Part shown: positions 25,724-31,999 of the stretch, one piece after another | Numbering within the stretch: position 1 is the stretch's first letter | How the letters are laid out: every line of letters starts with the position of its first letter | Source of the DNA: Sediminimonas qiaohouensis DSM 21189 | Lineage (GTDB): Bacteria > Pseudomonadota > Alphaproteobacteria > Rhodobacterales > Rhodobacteraceae | NCBI RefSeq assembly: GCF_000423645.1 | Contig: NZ_AUIJ01000030.1 | Coordinates: 1 to 35,697, forward strand | Direction of reading: 5' to 3' | Length of the DNA: 35,697 bases | Made by a program: the position numbers and the translations under genes | Notes under the pieces: model-generated | What the model saw: the letters and a program-made list of their open reading frames with translations, nothing else | Databases searched by the model: none | What the model was told of the DNA's origin: nothing

Positions 25724-25913
25724 AGCGCTGGCAGGTCTCCCGGCTTGCGGATATCGGAGCGTTTTCAAGGCTCCGGTGGGCGCCCGACCTTCCCGGCGCA
25801 AAGGCCAGTGGCATGGGGCGACCTCTCCGGTCACGGTCGCGGGGGCGGCTGTGCTTGACGCTTTCACAAGCGATGGCACATTCCCTTTTCACCTGTCATA
25901 GAACAGGCACCAG
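25724..25913 (-). promoter_or_regulatory. Cobalamin (AdoCbl) riboswitch leading the main cob operon
   Basis: Reverse-strand blocks in order: GGTGCC near the 5' end, GGTGAAAAGGGAA, the core GCCCCCGCGACCGTGACC, CCACTGGCC, GGGAAGG and the B12 box AAGCCGGGAGACCTGCC near 25730-25747. The aptamer ends ~60-100 bp before the DUF1636/cobW/cobN operon. It should repress this operon when adenosylcobalamin is abundant. Confidence 0.93.
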
Positions 25914-25920
25914 CTCGGCC

Positions 25921-25949
25921 AGATGACGGTGGGCAAGGGGGTTTGTCAA
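25921..25949 (-). promoter_or_regulatory. Probable sigma-70 promoter of the main cob operon
   Basis: On the reverse strand a perfect -35 TTGACA (25944-25949) is followed after exactly 17 bp by TCATCT (25921-25926). The predicted start near 25913 coincides with the 5' end of the riboswitch, which supports the call. The -10 is weak. Confidence 0.5.
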
Positions 25950-25971
25950 GGACGAGAATAGGGATGCGGCG

Positions 25972-27138
25972 ATGAACGGGTCGACTTTCGGAAGAGTCTG
26001 GGCAAGAACCGGCGTTCTTGCCGCGCCATATCGCGTGATGTTTCCGCTCGCCGCGCTTTGGGCTGCGATGGCCGTGGGACTGTTTCAATGGGGCGGCGGG
26101 ATGATCGTGCCCACCGACTTGCGACTATGGCATGTGCACGAGATGATCTTCGGCTTCGGTGGCGCGGCACTGACAGGTTATCTTGGGTCCGCCTGCTCGG
26201 CTTGGACAAGCCGTGCGCCGATCAATGGCTGGCGGGTCGGGGTTATGGTGCTGCTTTGGATAGGGGCGCGTGCGGCGCTGCTAATAGAAACCTTTCCGAT
26301 AGCACCGCGCCTGGCACTGGCGGCCGGGGTGTTCTGGTGGCTCGCTGCCATGCTGTTTGAGGCGGCTTGGCGCGGCGGGCGCCAATGGCGGCCGGGGTTC
26401 ATCATCTTTTGCCTTGCGGCTGGCGTGGGATCGGCGGCCTGGGTGGCCGGCATGGAAACGGGCGCGTTGAGCGGTGAGAAAACGGCCTTTCCGGTTATTG
26501 GTGTCGCGCTGCTGCTGGCTGTCGTCGGTGGTAGTATGGTGCCGGCGTTCCTTCGCAGCGCTGCAGCGTGCCCGGAGTCGCCAGCGCGGCGGGCGATGCC
26601 TTGGCTGCGGGTTCTTGCCCTTCTTGCTATGGCTATTGCGGCGTGGTCCTGGGGCCTGGGCGCGCCGAACGTGGCGGGCCAGGCGATGCAGATTGCTGGC
26701 CTATGTTTGTTTGCGAACATGCTGTCCTGGCCGTGGAGCGTCGCGCGCCGGGACTGCCTACTTGCCATGATGATGCTGGGTTATCTGTGGCTTCCCGCCG
26801 GTCTGTGGCTGTGGGGAAGCGCCCTCACCGGAGGGCAGCCGCAGGGCATGGTCGCGGCGATTCACCTGATTGTCATGGGGGCCATGGGCGGGATGATCAT
26901 GGCCGTCGCCGCGCGCCCTTCGGCGTCGCGAACGCCTGCCGGCATACGCGCGCATCGCTGGGTGTGGGTTGGTTTTGCGCTGATCTCTTGCGCGACGGTT
27001 GCGCGGGTTTTCGGGGCGCTGGATATCGCCGCCATGCTTTGGATAGGAGGGTGGATGCTTTTCCTCCTTACGCTCGCCCCCGGTCTGCGCGGGCCGGTTC
27101 CGCGCCCGATCTTTAGCGGCACCCGCACCTCGGCGTAG
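25972..27138 (+). CDS. NnrS family membrane protein
   Basis: The protein has 388 residues and about twelve hydrophobic segments. The family signature W-H-x-H-E-M is present as RLWHVHEMIFGFGGAALTGY, with further blocks HLIVMGAMGGMIMAVAARPS and THR-x-W equivalents near the end. NnrS proteins are haem/copper membrane proteins tied to nitric oxide or nitrosative stress in denitrifiers. Here it sits alone between the cob riboswitch promoter and cobO, without denitrification genes nearby. It starts 22 bp past the divergent cob promoter, so the two may influence each other. Confidence 0.88.
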   Translation: MNGSTFGRVWARTGVLAAPYRVMFPLAALWAAMAVGLFQWGGGMIVPTDLRLWHVHEMIFGFGGAALTGYLGSACSAWTSRAPINGWRVGVMVLLWIGARAALLIETFPIAPRLALAAGVFWWLAAMLFEAAWRGGRQWRPGFIIFCLAAGVGSAAWVAGMETGALSGEKTAFPVIGVALLLAVVGGSMVPAFLRSAAACPESPARRAMPWLRVLALLAMAIAAWSWGLGAPNVAGQAMQIAGLCLFANMLSWPWSVARRDCLLAMMMLGYLWLPAGLWLWGSALTGGQPQGMVAAIHLIVMGAMGGMIMAVAARPSASRTPAGIRAHRWVWVGFALISCATVARVFGALDIAAMLWIGGWMLFLLTLAPGLRGPVPRPIFSGTRTSA

Positions 27139-27216
27139 CGCGTCTGGCCACTTGTCGCGTGGCCGCCATTGTGGTTTCGTCGCGCGCGTTCCCACGATTG
27201 AAGACAAAGGCGCCCG

Positions 27217-27828
27217 ATGACTGATGACCTGAATGCCCGCCACAATGTGAAGATGCGCAAGATCAAAGAAGCGCGTGAGCGAATGATGGAGTCCAAGACC
27301 GAAGAAAAGGGCCTCATCATGGTTCATACCGGGTCTGGCAAGGGCAAATCGTCGTCAAGTTTCGGTATGGTTCTGCGCTGCATTGCCCATCGTATGCCCT
27401 GTGCGGTGGTGCAGTTCATAAAGGGCAATTGGGACTCGGGTGAGAAAACGATTCTGCGTGAGCATTTCGCCGACCAGTGCCGGTTCTTTGTCTCGGGCGA
27501 TGGATTCACCTGGGAGACACAGGACCGGGAACGCGATATTGCCGCGGCTAAGAACGGTTGGGCCATCGCCAAGGCGCAGATACTCGATCCGGAAATCGAG
27601 TTTGTGCTGCTTGACGAAATCAATATCGCGCTGCGCTACGATTACCTTGATATAGATGAGGTGGTCGATTTCCTCCTGCATGAAAAGCCGCGCATGACCC
27701 ACGTCTGCCTGACCGGGCGCAATGCCAAGCCCGAGCTGATCGGGGCCGCAGATTTGGTCACGGAAATGACGCTGGTCAAGCATCCGTTCCGGGACGGCGT
27801 CAAGGCGCAGAAGGGGGTGGAGTTTTGA
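27217..27828 (+). CDS. cobO: Cob(I)yrinic acid a,c-diamide adenosyltransferase CobO
   Basis: The protein has 203 residues: P-loop MVHTGSGKGKSSSSFGMVLR, VVQFIKGNWDSGE, FVLLDEINIALRYDYL, and HVCLTGRNAKPELI. It transfers the adenosyl group of ATP to cob(I)yrinate a,c-diamide (CobO/BtuR type). AAAGG at 27206-27210 precedes the ATG. It is 78 bp after nnrS on the same strand, outside the riboswitch-controlled operon. It is the last cobalamin gene before accessory DNA begins. Confidence 0.95.
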   Translation: MTDDLNARHNVKMRKIKEARERMMESKTEEKGLIMVHTGSGKGKSSSSFGMVLRCIAHRMPCAVVQFIKGNWDSGEKTILREHFADQCRFFVSGDGFTWETQDRERDIAAAKNGWAIAKAQILDPEIEFVLLDEINIALRYDYLDIDEVVDFLLHEKPRMTHVCLTGRNAKPELIGAADLVTEMTLVKHPFRDGVKAQKGVEF

Positions 27829-28540
27829 CCCAGACCTGGCGTGCGCCCCTGGGACTGGGCTATTGGGTTAGTAGATATTGATCGGGTCGTGGTGGGGCAG
27901 TTGTACAAACCAGCTGAAGGCCAGACGTCCCCTTTCCCCGAAGGGACTTATCCCACGACATCAGTGACGGGTATGCTAAGGGCGATTTTGTCAGTCGAAC
28001 GCCTGAAATCTGTATTGAAATAGATGGCGAGTGGCCTCAAGTCGCCGATATGCAGCAGAAGTCGCGAGGTCCAAAAGACAACTGTCGTGGGAGCATGGGC
28101 GATCGATCTGGAGGAACACGAAACGTGGGAATCAGGGCGGTTTCCGGACCTTCGCCGCGGAGACAATCCGATTACCCGGCAAATATATTAGCCGCCATTC
28201 AGAGTGGACCGCGAACGAGGTGTTTCTATAGCGCCGCATGACGGCACCGAGCCCCATTCTCCAAATGCGGCAAGGTGCGCGACTGGCGGCTTCGACCTCA
28301 TGGCTGCGGGTGCAGCAGGAGGTTCTATTTGCGTCGACACGCCGGTCGCCGCAGCGCTCGGAAACCTGGTAACGATGCTGTTGCAGCGATCAATCCTTTC
28401 GCCCAGACGCGCCCGGGTGCGCGTACTTGACGACAGCGACCCGTTTCGGCAGGGCCATTTCGGCCTGCGTCTATCTACGCGAATTGACTGGAATGGCCTC
28501 AAGTGCCGCGTCGGCATGCATTTCCATCACTCATTGACAC
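27829..28540. other. Gene-poor junction between cobO and the accessory island
   Basis: No recognisable gene on either strand. Base composition drops relative to the cob locus, notably around 27880-28220, and several stop codons occur in all frames. Short open frames at 28204-28584 (+) and 28188-28517 (-) have no family-like sequence. An imperfect hairpin, gtccccttt-ccccg-aagggac, at about 27927-27947 may terminate cobO transcription. The stretch looks like decayed or inserted DNA. Confidence 0.5.
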
Positions 28541-28954
28541 CGATGGGCTGTCAGGCTCCGCGAGAAGGGCGGTCTCGCGCATGAGGTCCCCGCCCACCAC
28601 AACCTCGAGGCCTGGCTGCACGACTATATCGAGGAGGCGGGGATCGCAGACGATCCCGGGGGCTGGCTGTTCCGGGCGGCCGAGGGGCGGACCGGGCGCC
28701 TGACGAAGCGCCCGCTCCAGGCGCGCAACGCACTCGACATGGTGCGGCGCCGGGCCCGGGATGCCGGAATCGCTGTGCCTGGGCTCTGCAATCACAGCCT
28801 ACGCGCGACCGGAATCACCGCTTACATCGCCGCTGGCGGCGCGCTCGAGACCGCCCAGACGATCGCCGGGCACGCGAGCCCGCGAACCACGCAACTCTAC
28901 GACCGCACCGGCGACGAAATCGCCCTCGACGAGATCGAGCGGATCATCCTGTAG
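28541..28954 (+). pseudogene. Tyrosine integrase, C-terminal remnant
   Basis: The frame opens after TGA 28535-28537, and from about 28541 reads VRLREKGGLAHEVPAHHNLE, then NHSLRATGITAYIAAGGALE, GHASPRTTQLYDR and a DEIERIIL end at TAG 28952-28954. The H-x-L-R box (NHSLRATG), the second His (GHAS) and the nucleophile Tyr (QLYDR) of phage-type integrases are all present, but the first catalytic Arg and the whole N-terminal half are missing. It is therefore a broken integrase that marks an old integration event at the end of the cobalamin locus. An internal ATG at 28739 could express only 71 residues. Confidence 0.8.
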
Positions 28955-28960
28955 CGGCTT

Positions 28961-29101
28961 CTACCGCTTGCGCTTGTCCGGTCTCTGGGTCAGCGCCGAT
29001 GCCGCAGCAGACTTCGCCGCCTTGCTCGACTTGGGGTTGCTCAGCACCTTGGCCGCAGCACTTGCCGCCTTCTTGCCGGTCACTTCCTTGTTCTTGGCCA
29101 T
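28961..29101 (-). CDS. Small Lys/Ala-rich protein, 46 residues
   Basis: The reading frame is MAKNKEVTGKKAASAAAKVL followed by a PKSSKAAKSAAASALTQ segment and an RPDKRKR end. A near-perfect AAGGAGG lies 6-8 bp before the ATG (29107-29113), so translation is likely. About ten lysines and four arginines make it strongly basic, and it has no membrane segment. I recall similar MAKNKEVTGKKAAS proteins as unannotated small genes in proteobacterial mobile elements; no function is known. It starts 40 bp after the E2-like gene on the same strand, so the two are probably co-transcribed, and it converges on the integrase remnant. Confidence 0.75.
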   Translation of the reverse strand: MAKNKEVTGKKAASAAAKVLSNPKSSKAAKSAAASALTQRPDKRKR

Positions 29102-29141
29102 GTCGCCCCTCCTTGTGGAACTGGCTTTTGAGATGCCGGCC

Positions 29142-30068
29142 TCATGCGGCGGCGGGTTGGGTTCCCAACGAGATCGGTTGCAGCTCTGCAGTGAGATGTG
29201 GTGGTTCCTGTCGCCAGGCTGCTTCCACGATCTCCAGAGGCGGGTGCCGACGCTGGAACCCCCAGAAATCGATCATTTCCCCACTCGTTGTCTTGCGGAG
29301 GTCGTCGGGTTTGCAGCAATCCCGGTATAAGTCCGTGAAGTTCCCGCATCCGCAGAACTCGTCGTCCCGGATCTCGCAGATCCGCTCCGCTGGTTGAGGC
29401 ACAGACTGGAAGCCGGGCCAGCGGCCGAACCACTCCAGGTGGAGATGTCTGGCGGCCCACACGGTGTAGAGATCGAGGAGCGCGACCGGAGGGTCTCCGG
29501 GGCCCCAGGTGCCATCCGTCATCTCGAAGGCGCAGATTGACCCGTCGGGAAAGTTGGTGTGCCGCGACCCGATCCAGGTGCGCGACACTGCCGTCTTCCA
29601 GAAGCCCCAGCCCCGGACGCGCAAGGTCCGTGAATACGGTAGATGCAGGAAGAAGAGGGCGGTTCTGCCGAGCCCGTTGGCGATTACGCTCTCCGCCATC
29701 AGCCACATCTCGTGCTCGTGGTCCCAGGCCACCAGGGTCGGATAGGCTTGAGCGCAGTCTGTCAGACCCTCGCTGTAAGCAGACCGTAGCTGCGCGCTGA
29801 CGACCGATGCGGAGGCACCGGCCGACCGGGATCTTCGGGCCGGCCAAGGTCTTCCGGGCGCCCCTTGCCGTCGGGAGGACCATTGCCACGGTCCGGTTGC
29901 GGGTCGACTCGATCCTGCTGCCTCATGGCGCATCTCCAGGCCGATAATTGACGATGAACCGGGGGCCTCGTTCGGCCGGACGATGCCCCGGTTGTAGACC
30001 ACAGGAAAAACACCGCGATCCATTTGCTCCCCGATCTCCCGTATCATTGTTCTGGGTCCCGGGTTCAC
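29142..30068 (-). CDS. E2-like (ubiquitin-conjugating-fold) protein with C-terminal SEC-C-like cysteine motif
   Basis: The protein has 308 residues starting at GTG 30068, supported by AGGAGG 7 bp upstream (30076-30081). Residues ~107-215 look like a UBC core: strand segment TALFFLHLPYSRTLRVRGWG, then H170-T-N172-F-P-D-G-S-I-C179, then W188, and a helix ALLDLYTVWAARHL. The H-x-N...G-S-I-C...W pattern is that of E2 enzymes around the active-site Cys. Residues 239-252 (CGCGNFTDLYRDCC) give C-x-C-x9-C-C, close to the zinc-binding SEC-C motif. The first ~90 residues are Arg/Pro/Ser-rich and poorly structured. No E1 or deubiquitinase gene is seen nearby. The fold is assigned from motif only, so the function stays open. 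Confidence 0.6.
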   Translation of the reverse strand: MNPGPRTMIREIGEQMDRGVFPVVYNRGIVRPNEAPGSSSIIGLEMRHEAAGSSRPATGPWQWSSRRQGAPGRPWPARRSRSAGASASVVSAQLRSAYSEGLTDCAQAYPTLVAWDHEHEMWLMAESVIANGLGRTALFFLHLPYSRTLRVRGWGFWKTAVSRTWIGSRHTNFPDGSICAFEMTDGTWGPGDPPVALLDLYTVWAARHLHLEWFGRWPGFQSVPQPAERICEIRDDEFCGCGNFTDLYRDCCKPDDLRKTTSGEMIDFWGFQRRHPPLEIVEAAWRQEPPHLTAELQPISLGTQPAAA

Positions 30069-30127
30069 TGGATCGCCTCCTGCTTTCGCACTGTAGTTCC
30101 GGTTGGATTGCGTGCGAGGGTGTGCTA

Positions 30128-30141
30128 ATAATACGGATTAT
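30128..30141. promoter_or_regulatory. AT-rich palindrome in the divergent intergenic region
   Basis: ATAAT-ACGG-ATTAT (5-bp perfect arms, 4-bp spacer) lies in the 126-bp gap between the E2-like and XRE-ImmA genes and stands out against GC-rich surroundings. It overlaps -10-like TAATAAT sequences, so it is a candidate operator for the XRE regulator. Confidence 0.4.
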
Positions 30142-30194
30142 AAGGGAGGGCCGCGCGCCGTGTCAAGGCGTGCGAAGCGCACACAGGAATATTG

Positions 30195-31145
30195 ATGACC
30201 ATGGATACCAAAGCGCTCGTCGCGGCGCTAAAGCGCAAGCGCGAGTCGGAGGGCCTGAGCCTGAGGGCCCTTTCCGCGCAGATTGGGGTGAGTTTTTCTT
30301 CGCTCGCGCGCATAGAGAGGGGCGAAGGCCAACCCGATAACAACTCGACCATCAGGATTCTGGAATGGCTCGGGAACGACGGCAGGGACGCCGGGCTGTC
30401 GTTCCACAGCGTGGCGCTCGTCCACTTCCGGGCAGCAAAGAATGTCCAGTCGAACACGGTGCACTGCCTTCTCGAAGCAGCGAGCCACCTCAAGGCGAGC
30501 CTCGGGGCCAATCTTGGCCCAGCCGAGCGGCGCGAGATGGCGGAGGAGAGAGACCAGGATTCGGCTCCCACCTTCGCGCTGTCGAAACCCGAGATGGAAG
30601 ACATGGCGCGGGAGTTCAGGGGGGACCTGAACGTGGGGCCGACGGAACCGCTGGAGGCGCTCGACGTCCGCATCTCGAGCGTCTCCGTCCACGTTCCGGG
30701 AGAGGTGCCCGGTCTTGATGAGCGATGCAGAGAGCATCTCGTTGGCATCGGGTCGCGGGATTGGTCGGCAATGAGCGTTCCGCTCGATCTCGAGGAGGAA
30801 CGCTGGGCCGTCCTTAGAAACGACACCCATAGCCTGGAACGCCAGCGGGTCACCTATCTCGAAGAGTGCTGGCACATCCTGCTGGGCCACCGCCTCACGA
30901 AAATAGCGAAGATTGCTGACGCCTACGGGCGAACCTTCGACAGCGCCGAGGAACATGACGCCTACTACCTGGCGGCGGCCTGCATGCTGCCGGAGGCCAT
31001 GCTCCGTCAGGCTGTGCGGGAAGGCCGGTCCGCCGCCGAGATCGGAACTGCTCACGGCGCCTCACCCGAACTCGTGGAGTATCGGATAAAGCGGCTGGGT
31101 CTGTGGCGAACCTACAAAAACAAGGGCCTCAAGCTCAAAAAATAG
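30195..31145 (+). CDS. XRE-family HTH / ImmA-IrrE metallopeptidase-like protein
   Basis: The protein has 316 residues from ATG 30195 (AGGAAT before it; a TTG three bases earlier is also open). Residues ~7-60 are an XRE helix-turn-helix (LSLRALSAQIGVSFSSLARI). Residues ~165-316 are ImmA/IrrE-like, with QRVTYLEECWHILLGHRLTK at 217-236. The zincin motif H-E-x-x-H appears as E223-E-C-W-H227, so the first His is replaced by Glu; I recall this EE-x-x-H form in a subset of the family. Downstream EEHDAYYLAAACMLP supplies the third ligand region. Such proteins switch mobile elements by cleaving or sensing repressors. It is divergent from the E2-like gene. Confidence 0.82.
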   Translation: MTMDTKALVAALKRKRESEGLSLRALSAQIGVSFSSLARIERGEGQPDNNSTIRILEWLGNDGRDAGLSFHSVALVHFRAAKNVQSNTVHCLLEAASHLKASLGANLGPAERREMAEERDQDSAPTFALSKPEMEDMAREFRGDLNVGPTEPLEALDVRISSVSVHVPGEVPGLDERCREHLVGIGSRDWSAMSVPLDLEEERWAVLRNDTHSLERQRVTYLEECWHILLGHRLTKIAKIADAYGRTFDSAEEHDAYYLAAACMLPEAMLRQAVREGRSAAEIGTAHGASPELVEYRIKRLGLWRTYKNKGLKLKK

Positions 31146-31232
31146 ATGGACGAGCTTATCGTCGCCGCGGTCCGGGTCTCGGAAACAAGCCCCGAAAACG
31201 CCCTGATCCCCCTGCCAAGAAATTTCTTCTGA
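31146..31232 (+). CDS. Possible 28-residue peptide following XRE-ImmA
   Basis: An ATG directly follows the XRE-ImmA stop (TAG 31143-31145, ATG 31146) and gives MDELIVAAVRVSETSPENAL plus eight residues. There is no independent ribosome site and no family likeness; it could be a coupled small ORF or chance. Confidence 0.2.
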   Translation: MDELIVAAVRVSETSPENALIPLPRNFF

Positions 31233-31248
31233 GGCCGTAACACTCAAC

Positions 31249-31273
31249 CCAGTTCCTTGCCGAAAGGAACTGG
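31249..31273 (+). promoter_or_regulatory. 10-bp perfect hairpin covering a ribosome-binding site
   Basis: CCAGTTCCTT at 31249-31258 and AAGGAACTGG at 31264-31273 are perfectly complementary around GCCGA. The right arm contains the AAGGA that would serve ATG 31276, so pairing would hide the ribosome site. It could alternatively be a recombinase or repressor site at the head of the recombinase operon. Confidence 0.45.
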
Positions 31274-31275
31274 AC

Positions 31276-31413
31276 ATGACGACTACCACCTCATCGAACA
31301 CCCGCGATCTCGACCCGGCCGGCCTCACCCCCCGGGTGGGGCACATTTGCGGTTCACAGGATTTCAGAACTGAGCGCGCTCGAACCATCTCCTCCTCGTC
31401 AAGGAAGAGATGA
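31276..31413 (+). CDS. Possible 45-residue leader gene before the recombinase operon
   Basis: ATG 31276, preceded by AAGGAACTGGAC, opens 45 codons: MTTTTSSNTRDLDPAGLTPR, then a Ser/Arg-rich end SSSSRKR. It stops 3 bp before the next ATG (31417), which suggests translational coupling to the HTH gene. I recognise no family. The hairpin at 31249-31273 overlaps its ribosome site. Confidence 0.35.
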   Translation: MTTTTSSNTRDLDPAGLTPRVGHICGSQDFRTERARTISSSSRKR

Positions 31414-31416
31414 ACG

Positions 31417-31905
31417 ATGTCCCACGATCAAAGTCCCGGTATCGCCAAGAAATTGAACCTCAACAAATTCTTCGCCGTTGGGGACGACAAGAGGAACGAG
31501 GTCCTTCGAGCTTTAGGCCTGTCTGCTCAGCGAGACCACGACTGGACCACGATCTGGGCTGCCTTGGGCCTATCGGCGGTGCAGAAGCGCAAGCTCTGGG
31601 AAGACTTGCAGGCTCCTATGCTCACGGTCGCCGAGGTGGCCGATATCGTCGAGAAGCGACCCAAAACCGTGAGCGGCTGGTGCGACCGGGGAGAATATCC
31701 GCCGGATTTTCCCGTGCCGTTCGACTTCGGTCCGCGGACCAAACGCTGGATCGCGCTCGAGGTCTGGGCATACCGACAGCCCGCAATCTACCGAAAGCGT
31801 GCCTGCGGGATCGCCCGTCCCTCTTCCTCTACACGCAAGATCCTGCGACGACCGACAGGAAATGGACTGGTGCCAACCACGCTCGATCCCATGGCGTTTT
31901 CCTGA
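31417..31905 (+). CDS. HTH (MerR/AlpA-like) DNA-binding protein of the recombinase operon
   Basis: The protein has 162 residues. A winged-HTH of the excisionase/AlpA type lies at ~67-125: PMLTVAEVADIVEKRPKTVS, then GWCDRGEYPPDFPVPFDFGP and RTKRWIALEVWAYR. The N-terminal ~65 residues are helical and of unknown type. AAGGA at 31401 precedes the start. It is followed by two large tyrosine recombinases on the same strand, which suggests a directionality factor or operon regulator. Multi-integrase islands such as GInts also carry a small HTH-type gene with their integrases; I infer a similar role but not identity. Confidence 0.7.
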   Translation: MSHDQSPGIAKKLNLNKFFAVGDDKRNEVLRALGLSAQRDHDWTTIWAALGLSAVQKRKLWEDLQAPMLTVAEVADIVEKRPKTVSGWCDRGEYPPDFPVPFDFGPRTKRWIALEVWAYRQPAIYRKRACGIARPSSSTRKILRRPTGNGLVPTTLDPMAFS

Positions 31906-31958
31906 TGTCTTGAAGATGACCCACAAGGGTAGAGAGAAATTTTTTCGGCCAAATCTCT

Positions 31959-31986
31959 TTGGACCAATCTTCCGGGAAAGGTCCAA
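31959..31986 (+). promoter_or_regulatory. Nested inverted repeat before recombinase A
   Basis: TTGGACC (31959-31965) pairs with GGTCCAA (31980-31986), and inside it TTCC-G-GGAA forms a second small stem. The right arm overlaps the AAGGAG that precedes ATG 32000, so it may control translation or be a protein binding site. Confidence 0.35.
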
Positions 31987-31999
31987 GGAGAATTGACCC

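Noticed and set aside
28188-28584. Overlapping small frames on both strands before the integrase remnant
   Set aside because: No ribosome sites, no family-like sequence and no consistent codon bias; treated as non-coding or decayed DNA.
29080-29889. Alternative minus-strand frame of 269 codons over the E2-like gene
   Set aside because: No ribosome site and no conserved motifs; the 29142-30068 frame carries ordered cysteine and His motifs and a perfect Shine-Dalgarno.
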